This document shows, piece after piece, positions 8,554 through 16,491 of a stretch of DNA of 64,000 nt. Origin of the DNA: Algorimicrobium algoritergicola (GTDB lineage: Bacteria; Bacteroidota; Bacteroidia; Flavobacteriales; Flavobacteriaceae); NCBI RefSeq assembly GCF_008086165.1, contig NZ_VSKL01000001.1, positions 248,001 through 312,000 of the forward strand, given 5' to 3'. Numbering within the stretch: position 1 is the stretch's first letter; each line of letters opens with the position of its first letter. The notes under the pieces were generated by a model. The model was not told where the DNA came from and ran no database searches. It saw nothing but the letters and a program-made list of their open reading frames with translations. The position numbers and the translations under genes are program-made.

Positions 8554-8716
8554 AATTTTTATCTCATTATATGTTGGTGCAAAAATACGATGCACCCAAT
8601 TAATCATCAGTAACCATTATTACATAGTGCGCAAAAATAGTCCGATTTTTTTTCCTGATATATGATTAATGTCATATCTATGTCTATCTTTAATCTGAAA
8701 ACTTACAACTTGAGGT

Positions 8717-9283
8717 ATGATGACAAAACATAAATGTGCTTGGTGTGTTGGCGACGATTTATACGAAGCGTATCACGATAACGAATGGGGAGTTCCCGTT
8801 CATGACGATGACACGTTTTTCGAATTTTTAGTCCTTGAAACCTTTCAAGCAGGTTTGAGTTGGATTACCATTTTACGTAAACGCGAAAATTTTAAAAAGG
8901 CGTTTGATAATTTCGATTATAAAAAAATAGCCAACTATAAGCAGTCAAAAATTGATAGTTTATTGCAAGATGCTGGAATAGTTCGGAATAAATTGAAAGT
9001 AAATGGAACCGTTACCAACGCGAAATTATTCATGGACATTCAAAAAGAGTTCGGAAGTTTTAGCAACTACATCTGGAATTTTGTTGATGGAAAACCACTA
9101 ATCAACAACGTTGATAATTATAAAGAAGCGCCAGCCACAACAGCTATTTCAGATGCTGTTAGTAAGGACTTAAAAAGGCGTGGTTTTAAGTTTGTAGGAT
9201 CAACCGTTATGTATGCGTTTATGCAAGCAACTGGGTTGGTAAATGATCATGAGGTAACCTGTTTTAGGTATGAGGAAGTTTGA
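8717..9283 (+). CDS. tag: DNA-3-methyladenine glycosylase I
   Basis: It removes N3-methyladenine from alkylated DNA as the first step of base excision repair. The zinc-binding residues of the Tag family are visible: Cys7 near the start (HKCAWC) with the following YHDNEWG histidine, and the C-terminal His and Cys in NDHEVTCFRY. The signatures EWGVPVHDD and FQAGLSWITILRKRENFKKAF are family hallmarks, and 188 residues is the usual length. It stands alone between two reverse-strand genes. Confidence 0.96.
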   Translation: MMTKHKCAWCVGDDLYEAYHDNEWGVPVHDDDTFFEFLVLETFQAGLSWITILRKRENFKKAFDNFDYKKIANYKQSKIDSLLQDAGIVRNKLKVNGTVTNAKLFMDIQKEFGSFSNYIWNFVDGKPLINNVDNYKEAPATTAISDAVSKDLKRRGFKFVGSTVMYAFMQATGLVNDHEVTCFRYEEV

Positions 9284-9299
9284 AACTAGCAACCAAAAA

Positions 9300-9926
9300 T
9301 CACGTCAAATATTCCAAGAACACATCTCTAGAAATATCTTCTGCACCCAATCGTTCCAGATGATTGGTATACACCTGGCAATCTATTAATTGATAATCGG
9401 TATTTTGAATAAACGTAATAAAAGCCACTTTGCTCGCATTGCTCACTTTAGCAAACATACTCTCGCCACAGAAAACACCATTTCCTAAATCTACACCATA
9501 AAAGCCGCCAACCAATTTATCATCCTGCCAAACCTCAACGGATTTAGCATATCCAGCTTGATGCAAATCATTATAAGCAGAAATCATACTATCTGTAATC
9601 CAAGTTCCAGATTGACCATTGCGCTTTGCGTGACAACATTCGGTAATAACCTGATTAAATTCTTGGTTTATAGACACGGTAAAATCAGCATTTCGCAATA
9701 CCTGTTTCATGCTTTTTGAAACTTTTAGTTTTTCAGGAAACAAAACAAAACGTGGATCTGGTGACCACCATAAAATTGGCTGATCGTCCTCAAACCAAGG
9801 AAAAATTCCAGATTGATAGGCCAACAATAATCGTGGAACGGATAAATCGCCTCCAATGGCTAATATGCCATCTTCATTTGCTTGTGAAACGGGTGGAAAC
9901 CATAAGTCTTGATTTAGAAATTGCAT
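9300..9926 (-). CDS. aat: Leucyl/phenylalanyl-tRNA--protein transferase
   Basis: Aat adds Leu or Phe from charged tRNA to the N-terminus of proteins with a basic first residue, marking them for ClpS/ClpAP degradation (N-end rule). Diagnostic stretches are LWFPPVSQANEDGILAIGG, SGIFPWF, ILWWSPDPRFVLFP and GGFYGVDLGNGVFCGESMF. I chose the ATG at 9926, which gives MQFLNQDLWFPP and 208 residues, over an upstream in-frame start whose extra 16 residues would run into a repeat element. The neighbouring genes are unrelated. Confidence 0.95.
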   Translation of the reverse strand: MQFLNQDLWFPPVSQANEDGILAIGGDLSVPRLLLAYQSGIFPWFEDDQPILWWSPDPRFVLFPEKLKVSKSMKQVLRNADFTVSINQEFNQVITECCHAKRNGQSGTWITDSMISAYNDLHQAGYAKSVEVWQDDKLVGGFYGVDLGNGVFCGESMFAKVSNASKVAFITFIQNTDYQLIDCQVYTNHLERLGAEDISRDVFLEYLT

Positions 9927-9950
9927 AAAAATAATAATAAAATATCTAGT

Positions 9951-10019
9951 TGTCAGTTCGAGGGCAGTCGCCAACTATTTTGAACTTTTCATTAGGTTTC
10001 GACTGCGCTCAACCTGACA
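9951..10019. repeat. Inverted-repeat element (MITE/BIME-like), 69 bp
   Basis: Arms TGTCAGTTCGAGGGCAGTCG (9951-9970) and CGACTGCGCTCAACCTGACA (10000-10019) are imperfect inverted repeats around a 29-base centre. They match a TGTCA..TCGACTGCGCTC type of intergenic repeat that I recall from many Flavobacteriaceae. A related half-copy lies at 22799-22823. It sits immediately upstream of aat and could form a hairpin in the leader. Confidence 0.6.
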
Positions 10020-10076
10020 TACATAAGCGTAATCAAAATTTATATTCAAAACGAACTCATGAATTATAAAAAACAA

Positions 10077-10106
10077 AAACCTCAACATTAAAAAACATTG
10101 AGGTTT
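10077..10106 (-). terminator. Terminator downstream of the DUF3127 gene
   Basis: AAACCTCAA and TTGAGGTTT pair around a short A-rich loop. On the minus strand the hairpin is followed by a T-rich stretch, 24 bases after the DUF3127 stop codon. Confidence 0.65.
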
Positions 10107-10129
10107 ATTATACGTCATTTTACCAAAAA

Positions 10130-10507
10130 TTAGAATGGTAAATCGTCGTTATCTTCTTCGTTTAAATCGTCAGCAGGCGCAAAAGCTTGTGCTGGTGGTA
10201 CTGGTGGCATTTCTGGGTTTGAAGCATCTGCTTGAGCTGCTTCAATACGCCATCCTTGAATAGAGTTGAAATACTTGGTTTCACCTTGTGGGTTTACCCA
10301 TTCGCGACCGCGTAAATTAATACTGATTTTTACTTGTTGTCCAGCTTGAAAACTATTTAATAAATCCGTTTTATCTTGAACAAATTCTACCATAATATGT
10401 TGTGGGTACTGCTCTTCTGTTGTAACGACTACTTCTCTTTTTCTAAAGCCATTACTCCCAAACGATTGTGTTTCTCCAATAACTTTAATTCTTCCTTGTA
10501 CTTCCAT
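10130..10507 (-). CDS. DUF3127 OB-fold-like protein with SSB-type acidic tail
   Basis: A protein of 125 residues; the first about 95 match DUF3127 (MEVQGRIKVIGETQSFGS, KREVVVTTEEQYPQHI, GREWVNPQGETKYFNSIQGW), which looks like an OB-fold resembling single-stranded DNA-binding proteins. A Pro/Ala linker follows, then the tail NEEDNDDLPF. This ending closely copies the tail of the bona fide SSB in the same window (PEDDLPF). In SSB this tail docks DNA repair and replication partners, so a related role is a reasonable inference. It is followed by a terminator and has no obvious operon partner. Confidence 0.75.
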   Translation of the reverse strand: MEVQGRIKVIGETQSFGSNGFRKREVVVTTEEQYPQHIMVEFVQDKTDLLNSFQAGQQVKISINLRGREWVNPQGETKYFNSIQGWRIEAAQADASNPEMPPVPPAQAFAPADDLNEEDNDDLPF

Positions 10508-10526
10508 TGTAATTTAATTTTCTGTG

Positions 10527-11396
10527 TTATGATAATAATATTTTCCAGGCACTATCTAAATCGCCGAAGCTTAAATAGTTTTTTGCCAATTTATGTTTTT
10601 TTCTATGATTTGCTTCTTTAATATTAGGGTGATGCTCACTTACAGCTTCCAAAAACTCCTGAACGGCTTCTGGTGTTGGTAAGCTTTCTACATTGCCTAA
10701 CATGCCTAATTCATTTCCTGTTAAAATCATGCTATTTTTTACATGATCTGGCATTTGATCCACACCAATTCCTAAAGTTGATAATGGTTTTGGGATTTCA
10801 AAAAAGCCTTTTTTAGCGCGACTGTAGTAACTACCTCCAGCTCTAGCAACCAAATCTAATTTTTCTTGATTAATTTGATCGTTTTCGTCTAAAATATCTT
10901 CTTCTATATGAAGTTTTACAACCTCACAAATAATTAAATTTCCAGCGCCTCCTTCGGTCCCTAAATGTATCACGTCATTCACCTTACATTCTAATTGAAC
11001 AGGAGATTCAGCGACACGAAATGGTTTTACTAAATCCGATTTCAGCATATTAAAACCTGCCTTTTCAAACTCATTCACTCCTAAAGGATATTCCGTACTG
11101 CTTAATGACGCTTGATGCACCATATCAAAATTCACCACATTAATAACCACTTCTTTAGTAGCTAAAATATTTTCCAAGGTATGCTTCGTTGTATTATCAC
11201 GAACACGACGTGCTGGTGAAAAAATTAGAATTGGTGGATTAGCACTAAAAACATTAAAGAAACTAAAAGGTGCTAAATTTGGGTTTCCATCCGCATCAAC
11301 TGTACTAGCAAACGCAATAGGCCTAGGAGCCACTGCACTTAACAGATAGCCGTGTAACTTGCCTGTTGATAATTCTTTAGGTTCGTATGAAATCAT
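10527..11396 (-). CDS. Flavin reductase family protein
   Basis: It resembles the flavin reductase-like FMN-binding (split-barrel) family. The segment SAVAPRPIAFASTVDADGNPNLAPFSFFNVFSANPP is covered by family signatures PRPIAFAST and NLAPFSFFN, and TKHTLENILATKEVVINVV follows. It probably binds FMN and reduces a flavin or a small substrate with NAD(P)H; the natural substrate is not known. I chose the ATG at 11396 (MISYEPKELS, 289 residues) over one at 11417, whose extra seven residues are not typical. A C-terminal extension of about 80 residues ends in HHPNIKEANHRKKHKLAKNY. Confidence 0.82.
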   Translation of the reverse strand: MISYEPKELSTGKLHGYLLSAVAPRPIAFASTVDADGNPNLAPFSFFNVFSANPPILIFSPARRVRDNTTKHTLENILATKEVVINVVNFDMVHQASLSSTEYPLGVNEFEKAGFNMLKSDLVKPFRVAESPVQLECKVNDVIHLGTEGGAGNLIICEVVKLHIEEDILDENDQINQEKLDLVARAGGSYYSRAKKGFFEIPKPLSTLGIGVDQMPDHVKNSMILTGNELGMLGNVESLPTPEAVQEFLEAVSEHHPNIKEANHRKKHKLAKNYLSFGDLDSAWKILLS

Positions 11397-11517
11397 GAAA
11401 ACTTTATTATTTTGCACAAATGTAATTAATCTAATAACGAACTAAAAACGATTTGGTTATCATCTCACACAATATTATCAACAGATTTCCATTATATTAA
11501 CATTCCAAAATAAACCT

Positions 11518-12687
11518 ATGCTTTTTTCTAAATACCGAAATCTAACACGCTACATAATTGTTGCAGCAAGTTTTGTTATTATATCCTTGATTCTGTGGAA
11601 TACCTTTGTGTTTTTTCAACATTTTAAAGCGGAACAACGTCAGAAAATGGACATCTGGGCATTAGCCCAAACAGAATTTCAAAAAAACATGTTGGAAGAT
11701 GATGTAAATCCGATGGTTTCTCGCGTTTTAATAAGTAAAAATGACAACCAGATAGTTGTTATTAATGCTGAAGGAGCTATTGGACTGACCAATAATGTTG
11801 AAGAAAGGTATTTGAAAAATGATGCCAGCACTAAAAGGCTTATCGCAAATTTAGAAGCTGAAAACAAACCTATTGAGCTTTCCTACATTGATCCTAAAAC
11901 GAACCAAAAAATAAATGATGGCTATTTATATTACGGCAACTCACCACTAATAACCAAACTAAAATATTACCCGCTTGCCTTATTACTGATTATTATATTA
12001 TTTGGCGCTGTTGCTTACTTTTTTTACCGCAGTACAAAAATTGCCACTCAAAACAAATTATGGTCTGGTATGGCCAAGGAAACAGCGCATCAAATTGGCA
12101 CGCCGTTGTCCTCTTTAATTGGTTGGACCGAAATTTTAAAAATCGAACAGGTTAATCCGGAATACATTGCGGAAATTGAAAAAGACATCAGTCGCCTGCA
12201 AACTATTACTGAACGTTTTAGTAAAATAGGCTCCTTACCAAAGCTAGAAAAAGCGGATATTGTCGCAGAAACATTGGAATCCTATGACTATCTAAAAACG
12301 CGTTCTTCTAAACTTATTGAATTTGAAATTTCAGTTCCTGAAAATCCTATTTACGTCAAGTTAAACAAACAGCTTTTTAGTTGGACAATTGAAAATTTAG
12401 TAAAAAATGCCATTGACGCCATGCGTGGAAAAGGAAAATTAGTTATTGCTATTTCGCAATTGGAAGATAATGTAAAAATAACCATTACAGATACCGGAAA
12501 AGGACTAACTAGAAGTCAATTTAACCGTATCTTTGACCCCGGATTTACAACCAAAAAACGCGGTTGGGGATTAGGCTTATCATTAGCCAAGCGCATTATT
12601 GAAGAATTCCATAATGGTAAAATCTATGTGCTTGCATCTGAAATTGACAAAGGAACTAGTATGCAAATTCTTTTAAAAACAACGTAA
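11518..12687 (+). CDS. Sensor histidine kinase (orphan)
   Basis: The protein has a membrane segment at about residues 12-33, an extracytoplasmic sensor part of about 110 residues, a second segment at about 150-170, a HisKA-like helix carrying KETAHQIGTPLSSLIGW (phospho-acceptor His in the H-box), and a C-terminal HATPase domain with an N-box (ENLVKNAIDAM), DTGKGL and GWGLGLSLAKRI. No HAMP domain is apparent between the membrane and H-box. No response regulator gene is adjacent, so its partner is unknown. The next gene begins two bases after its stop, so the pair is likely co-translated. Confidence 0.88.
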   Translation: MLFSKYRNLTRYIIVAASFVIISLILWNTFVFFQHFKAEQRQKMDIWALAQTEFQKNMLEDDVNPMVSRVLISKNDNQIVVINAEGAIGLTNNVEERYLKNDASTKRLIANLEAENKPIELSYIDPKTNQKINDGYLYYGNSPLITKLKYYPLALLLIIILFGAVAYFFYRSTKIATQNKLWSGMAKETAHQIGTPLSSLIGWTEILKIEQVNPEYIAEIEKDISRLQTITERFSKIGSLPKLEKADIVAETLESYDYLKTRSSKLIEFEISVPENPIYVKLNKQLFSWTIENLVKNAIDAMRGKGKLVIAISQLEDNVKITITDTGKGLTRSQFNRIFDPGFTTKKRGWGLGLSLAKRIIEEFHNGKIYVLASEIDKGTSMQILLKTT

Positions 12688-12689
12688 CT

Positions 12690-13037
12690 ATGGACGATCG
12701 ATTTATAACTATTAAAGAAGTTGCAATTAATAATAATTGTCCCGAATGCTATAATACCAATGGTTTGCATTTTACGTTTAAGCAGAAATTTGTGGAAACA
12801 TCCTTTTATAAATCTTTAACCACTGAAACAGCACACGAGCTTTTCTGTAAAACCTGTGAAACAACTATCTATCCTGTAAATTGGACCGATGATATTGATC
12901 GTGTTTTTGATTATCACAAACGTGCTTTTGTACCTAAAAAAGCGTCCTTTAAATTAAAGAAATCAGCTTGGATTGGTATTGGTGTCTTAATCGGAATTAT
13001 AGTCGTTGGTATTGGTGCAACGGTATTCTTAAGTTAG
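12690..13037 (+). CDS. Zinc-ribbon-like membrane-anchored hypothetical protein
   Basis: Not recognised as a named family. It has two CxxC pairs, CPEC (about residues 18-21) and CKTC (about 53-56), which could form a zinc ribbon, and a C-terminal membrane segment (WIGIGVLIGIIVVGIGATVFL, about 94-114) following a basic stretch (KKASFKLKKS). This suggests a cytoplasmic ribbon tethered by a tail anchor. It follows the histidine kinase by two bases, so it may act in the same signalling unit; that is inference from spacing only. Confidence 0.65.
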   Translation: MDDRFITIKEVAINNNCPECYNTNGLHFTFKQKFVETSFYKSLTTETAHELFCKTCETTIYPVNWTDDIDRVFDYHKRAFVPKKASFKLKKSAWIGIGVLIGIIVVGIGATVFLS

Positions 13038-13038
13038 A

Positions 13039-13428
13039 TTATAGATAAGAGCGAATCGCTTTTGCTACGTTTTCAAAATCCTGTTCTGTTAATTTCTCTT
13101 TTGAAATAAAGCGTGCATCTTCCATAGTATTTAGCGGAATTAAATGCACATGAGCATGCGGAACTTCCAAACCAATAACCGTTAAACCAACACGTTTACA
13201 AGGCACAGCTTTTTCAATTGCTAATGCAATTTGTCTGGAAAACTCCAATAAACCATGATAGGTAACTTCATCTAAATCAAACAACTTATTCACTTCCTGC
13301 TTTGGGATACAGAGTGTGTGTCCTTTTGCATTTGGGTTAATGTCCAAAAAGGCGAAATAATCGTCAGTTTCCGCAATTTTATAACACGGAACGTCGCCAT
13401 TAATTATTTTTGTGAATAGGGTTGCCAT
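13039..13428 (-). CDS. HIT family protein (histidine triad hydrolase)
   Basis: A cytoplasmic nucleotide-binding hydrolase of the HIT superfamily, probably acting on nucleoside phosphoramidates or similar compounds. The triad motif PHAHVHLIPL lies at about residues 90-99, and the N-terminal FTKIINGDVPCYKI and FLDINPNAKGHTL stretches are typical of the HINT branch. The 129-residue length fits. It converges on the zinc-ribbon gene with only one base between the stop codons and lies downstream of greA, separated by a terminator. Confidence 0.92.
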   Translation of the reverse strand: MATLFTKIINGDVPCYKIAETDDYFAFLDINPNAKGHTLCIPKQEVNKLFDLDEVTYHGLLEFSRQIALAIEKAVPCKRVGLTVIGLEVPHAHVHLIPLNTMEDARFISKEKLTEQDFENVAKAIRSYL

Positions 13429-13457
13429 AGTTTGCTATTAGTATACCTGTAAATATA

Positions 13458-13486
13458 AAAAGATTCCCGCTTTAAGGGAATCTTTT
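13458..13486 (-). terminator. Intrinsic terminator downstream of greA
   Basis: AAAAGATTCCC and GGGAATCTTTT form an 11-bp perfect stem with a seven-base loop, followed on the minus strand by a T-rich tract, between greA and the HIT gene. Confidence 0.75.
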
Positions 13487-13542
13487 CAAGAATAATTTCG
13501 TGTTTACTTTTTTCTATCTACCAATATAGGCCTTTGAATTTG

Positions 13543-14016
13543 TTATCTAGAAATTTCTAAAATATCAAACTTCATAACACCATTTGGCACTTGTACTTCG
13601 GCAACTTCGCCAACGGATTTTCCTAAAAGGCCTTTTCCAATTGGTGAGTTAACAGATAACTTTCCTGAAGCTAAATCGGCTTCACCATCAGCAACCAAGG
13701 TATAGGTCATTTCCATTCCGTTAGTCTGATTTTTTATTTTGACCTTTGAAAGCACTAATGCTTTTGTCATATCTAACTGCGATTCATCAATAAGTCGCGC
13801 GCCTGCTAAAGCACCTTCTAATTTTGAAATTCTCATTTCCAACATGCCTTGTGCTTCTTTGGCTGCATCATACTCGGCATTTTCACTTAAATCACCTTTA
13901 TCTCGCGCTTCAGCAATGGCTTGGGACGCTTTTGAACGCTCTACATCTTTTAATTGGCGTAACTCTTCACGTAATCGCTTTAATCCTTCGGGTGTATAAT
14001 ACGATACTTTACTCAT
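13543..14016 (-). CDS. greA: Transcription elongation factor GreA
   Basis: GreA rescues backtracked RNA polymerase by stimulating transcript cleavage. The N-terminal coiled coil (YYTPEGLKRLREELRQLKD, then SENAEYDAAKEAQGMLEMRI) carries the acidic DLSENAEYD tip that reaches the active centre, and the C-terminal domain follows with SPIGKGLLGKSVGEVAEV. I chose the ATG at 14016 (MSKVSYYTPEG, 157 residues) because the frame upstream encodes 16 residues not typical of GreA. It is monocistronic, ending at a strong terminator. Confidence 0.97.
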   Translation of the reverse strand: MSKVSYYTPEGLKRLREELRQLKDVERSKASQAIAEARDKGDLSENAEYDAAKEAQGMLEMRISKLEGALAGARLIDESQLDMTKALVLSKVKIKNQTNGMEMTYTLVADGEADLASGKLSVNSPIGKGLLGKSVGEVAEVQVPNGVMKFDILEISR

Positions 14017-14286
14017 AATTTCATGTTTTATAATAATAAAAAGATGCTGAAAACAAATGGACAACTAGCGCCAAATCTGTTCAGCATAAAAAAATCCCGC
14101 TTGCACGAGATATATATACAAAGCTACACAATTTTTTTGATACCTGTAAGTTTACCTATTGTTAATACTTTGATAAGTAGCTTACTTTTAATCGTTTTGA
14201 ACAGCAAAATGCAAGTCAGCTAAATATACGAAATTTATAATACGTTTGGGTTTTTGTTGTAAATTGCCCTAAAAATATAATTGGTT

Positions 14287-14736
14287 ATGAAATATCTGTT
14301 TTTGCTTGTTTTTGCGTCTGTCTTTTTTACATCTTGTAATAAAAATGATGATGATAATATACGCCAAAATGAATTTTTACCAAACTACACATTTGACACT
14401 GGTAATTTAATAAACACCAATTTACCGCAGTATAGCGATATGGAATTCCCAAACAATTATGTGATATTAAACAATAATTACGGCATTAATGGTGTGGTGG
14501 TTTTTTATGCAGGTGGAAATAATTATAATGCTTTTGAATTATCTGACCCAAATCACGCTATTCGCGATTGTTCGAAATTAACAGTTCTTGGAGTTATTGC
14601 AACATGCAGTTGCGATGATGCAAACGCTTATGATATTTTAACGGGTCAACAACAAGAAGGCACAACAGGACAATACGGTTTAAAACGCTATTTTGTTGAA
14701 AAGTCTGGAAATATAATACGGGTTTATAATAATTAG
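14287..14736 (+). CDS. Lipoprotein with a degenerate Rieske-like domain
   Basis: A protein of 149 residues with a lipoprotein signal (MKYLFLLVFASVFFTSC, lipobox Cys17). The C-terminal half resembles the Rieske layout: NAFELSDPNHAIRDCS, then GVIATCSCDDANAYDILTGQ and YGLKRYFVEKSGNIIRVYN. The iron-sulfur ligands (CxH and CxxH) are mostly replaced (DPNH, CSCDD), so a 2Fe-2S cluster is unlikely. I recall a flavobacterial family of similar lipoproteins. I chose ATG 14287 over the in-frame TTG at 14281. No operon partner is evident and the function is unknown. Confidence 0.65.
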   Translation: MKYLFLLVFASVFFTSCNKNDDDNIRQNEFLPNYTFDTGNLINTNLPQYSDMEFPNNYVILNNNYGINGVVVFYAGGNNYNAFELSDPNHAIRDCSKLTVLGVIATCSCDDANAYDILTGQQQEGTTGQYGLKRYFVEKSGNIIRVYNN

Positions 14737-14742
14737 AGCTTT

Positions 14743-14940
14743 CTAATTAAGACTTTTTTTATACTTGAAAAAGATATAGATAAAAATTAAACTTAGTATC
14801 AAATAAGCAATTAAAACATATGTGTTTCCCATAAGTTCATGTGGAAAAATAAAAAAAACACATGTTGTAGCAATAAAATACACGAAAAAATAGGGTGAAA
14901 ACTTTTTAGTCAAGTGTTTGTTTTTTTGATCTTCATTCAT
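14743..14940 (-). CDS. Small two-helix membrane protein, hypothetical
   Basis: A protein of 65 residues not recognised as a family. A charged start (MNEDQKNKHLTKK) is followed by two hydrophobic segments (PYFFVYFIATTCVFFIF and YVLIAYLILSLIFIYIFF) and a basic end (KYKKSLN). It stands just downstream of the CPBP protease gene on the same strand (44-base gap) and could be co-transcribed with it and the cysteine-rich lipoprotein. Confidence 0.45.
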   Translation of the reverse strand: MNEDQKNKHLTKKFSPYFFVYFIATTCVFFIFPHELMGNTYVLIAYLILSLIFIYIFFKYKKSLN

Positions 14941-14984
14941 GGTTTTAGGTTTTAGGAACTATTTTATTTACTAAATATTTAACT

Positions 14985-15875
14985 TTAGAACTCAATCATT
15001 TGATACTTATACTCTAATAGTTTTTGATTTTTAAAATATTCCGTAATTGGTTTTGAAAGTGTTTTTGTGGAATCTTTCAAATAAATTTTGAAATTATATT
15101 TCATAAAAACTTCAGTTTGATAATATTCATTATTTAAGTCCTTATTTAGTTCTACCTGATTTACGAAACTTAATAGGTTATTTAAAGTAATACCATTTGC
15201 AATTAATTTTTCTTTCGAATAAGAAATGCCTTTTGAATTGGTATTGACTAAAGGGCTTCTCTCCCATTGGATAACTATAGTTTCATTTTCAAATTTATGA
15301 GCCTTAATATCTGGGTTCTGTAACGCAAAAAAGACAGCTGACATTATAGCCAAATTCCACAAAAAATGAAAAATTATGGCTTTCACCAAACCAAAATTTA
15401 TTGTTATCCAAATTACAAGAAGTCCTAATGCAAAAAGAAACATAATAGGATAAAGTGAAAAGAGTTGATTAAAATCTTCGGTTTGAAAATGTAGTATAGA
15501 AAATAATGATGCGCTAAATACTATTATTAAATTCTCTAAAAATAACTTCTTAAATTTAAAATTGAAGAGTAATAGTAAATAAAGCGATACCAATATCACC
15601 AATACCGCAAAATTTGTTGAAATTAAAATAACAAAAATGGGTAGCAATATGATGCTTACCCATTTTAAGTACTTCTGACTGCCAAAATAGCCTCTAAACA
15701 TGAGTTCCTCTATAATTGGAGCCAATATAACAGCAAGAAAAGCGATTTGAAAAAAGGGTTTATCTACCTGCTGACCAGAAAGAACTGCGCTATCTGAAAA
15801 ACATAAAAAAACTATGGCCAATGCTAAACTAAATCCAGCCATGTAAAGTACCCAAACCTTTTTATACTTTTGCAT
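14985..15875 (-). CDS. CPBP family intramembrane glutamic protease
   Basis: A multispanning membrane protein with the three CPBP (Abi/Rce1-like) motifs: EELMFRG (about residues 56-62, EExxxR), FSILHF (about 123-128) and HFLWNLAI (about 170-177). These provide the glutamate and histidines of the intramembrane active site. The C-terminal about 110 residues form an additional non-membrane domain that I do not recognise. CPBP proteins serve in prenyl-protein processing, peptide maturation and bacteriocin self-immunity. The gene starts seven bases downstream of a cysteine-rich lipoprotein gene, suggesting that the lipoprotein or its peptide could be a substrate; this is inference. Confidence 0.8.
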   Translation of the reverse strand: MQKYKKVWVLYMAGFSLALAIVFLCFSDSAVLSGQQVDKPFFQIAFLAVILAPIIEELMFRGYFGSQKYLKWVSIILLPIFVILISTNFAVLVILVSLYLLLLFNFKFKKLFLENLIIVFSASLFSILHFQTEDFNQLFSLYPIMFLFALGLLVIWITINFGLVKAIIFHFLWNLAIMSAVFFALQNPDIKAHKFENETIVIQWERSPLVNTNSKGISYSKEKLIANGITLNNLLSFVNQVELNKDLNNEYYQTEVFMKYNFKIYLKDSTKTLSKPITEYFKNQKLLEYKYQMIEF

Positions 15876-15882
15876 GCTAAAA

Positions 15883-16491
15883 TTATTTACAGATTACAGT
15901 ACAAGATGCTGAAGAAAACCAACCTTGGTCAATAATCTGAATCGACTGTACACCAAATTCGCAAGCTTCAATGGCAAGAGCACAATTACTATCATAGTTA
16001 TCACCAACTGATTCAATAATAGTTTCAATAACTTCTCCAGCCAATGGTATAATTATACAAGGCCAACATATTTTATTAGAATTATGCTCGAGAACAACAT
16101 CCTCAATAATAAAACCTGAACTTGTCTCTAAAGTAAAACTTGTCTTGTCATTATTTAAAATTTTTAGTTCTGACAATTTTACAAATTCATTATTTTTTGG
16201 ATTTGAAATTTTAAATTCACTTTGGGTTTCAGTATATGTAAAACTCACAGGGCTTGAATATTTAAAATCATATTTAAATATACCGTTTGTGTATTTCGTA
16301 TGATAACCTGAAGAGTTTAATAGATACGTATTAGAACCTATTATCAATTTTTGGGTTGGTAATCCCTTAAGTAAAGTATTTGTTAATTGTGATTCATTTA
16401 TTTTGTTTTCAATATGCTCATTATCAGTTGAACACGAAAAAACAAATAATGACACTGTTACCACTAAAAAAAATAATTTGTAAATTTTCAT
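15883..16491 (-). CDS. Cysteine-rich lipoprotein, hypothetical
   Basis: Not recognised. It has a lipoprotein signal (MKIYKLFFLVVTVSLFVFSC, Cys20), a central part rich in Ser, Thr and Asn (about residues 40-140), and a distinct C-terminal segment of about 60 residues with six cysteines, starting KICWPCIIIPLAGEVIE and ending SSASCTVICK. The abrupt change from a polar to a hydrophobic, cysteine-rich tail is unusual for a lipoprotein and looks like a separate module or peptide. It lies seven bases upstream of the CPBP protease. Upstream is a structured, gene-free stretch. Confidence 0.6.
   Translation of the reverse strand: MKIYKLFFLVVTVSLFVFSCSTDNEHIENKINESQLTNTLLKGLPTQKLIIGSNTYLLNSSGYHTKYTNGIFKYDFKYSSPVSFTYTETQSEFKISNPKNNEFVKLSELKILNNDKTSFTLETSSGFIIEDVVLEHNSNKICWPCIIIPLAGEVIETIIESVGDNYDSNCALAIEACEFGVQSIQIIDQGWFSSASCTVICK

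Noticed and set aside
10376-10621. 81-residue forward ORF between the DUF3127 and flavin reductase genes
   Set aside because: Most of it lies antisense to these two real genes, it is low-complexity hydrophobic and it shows no family match.
14023-14223. 66-residue forward ORF between greA and the Rieske-like lipoprotein
   Set aside because: It lies on a T/A-rich leader, has no start signal, and its sequence looks random; it was not accepted as a gene.
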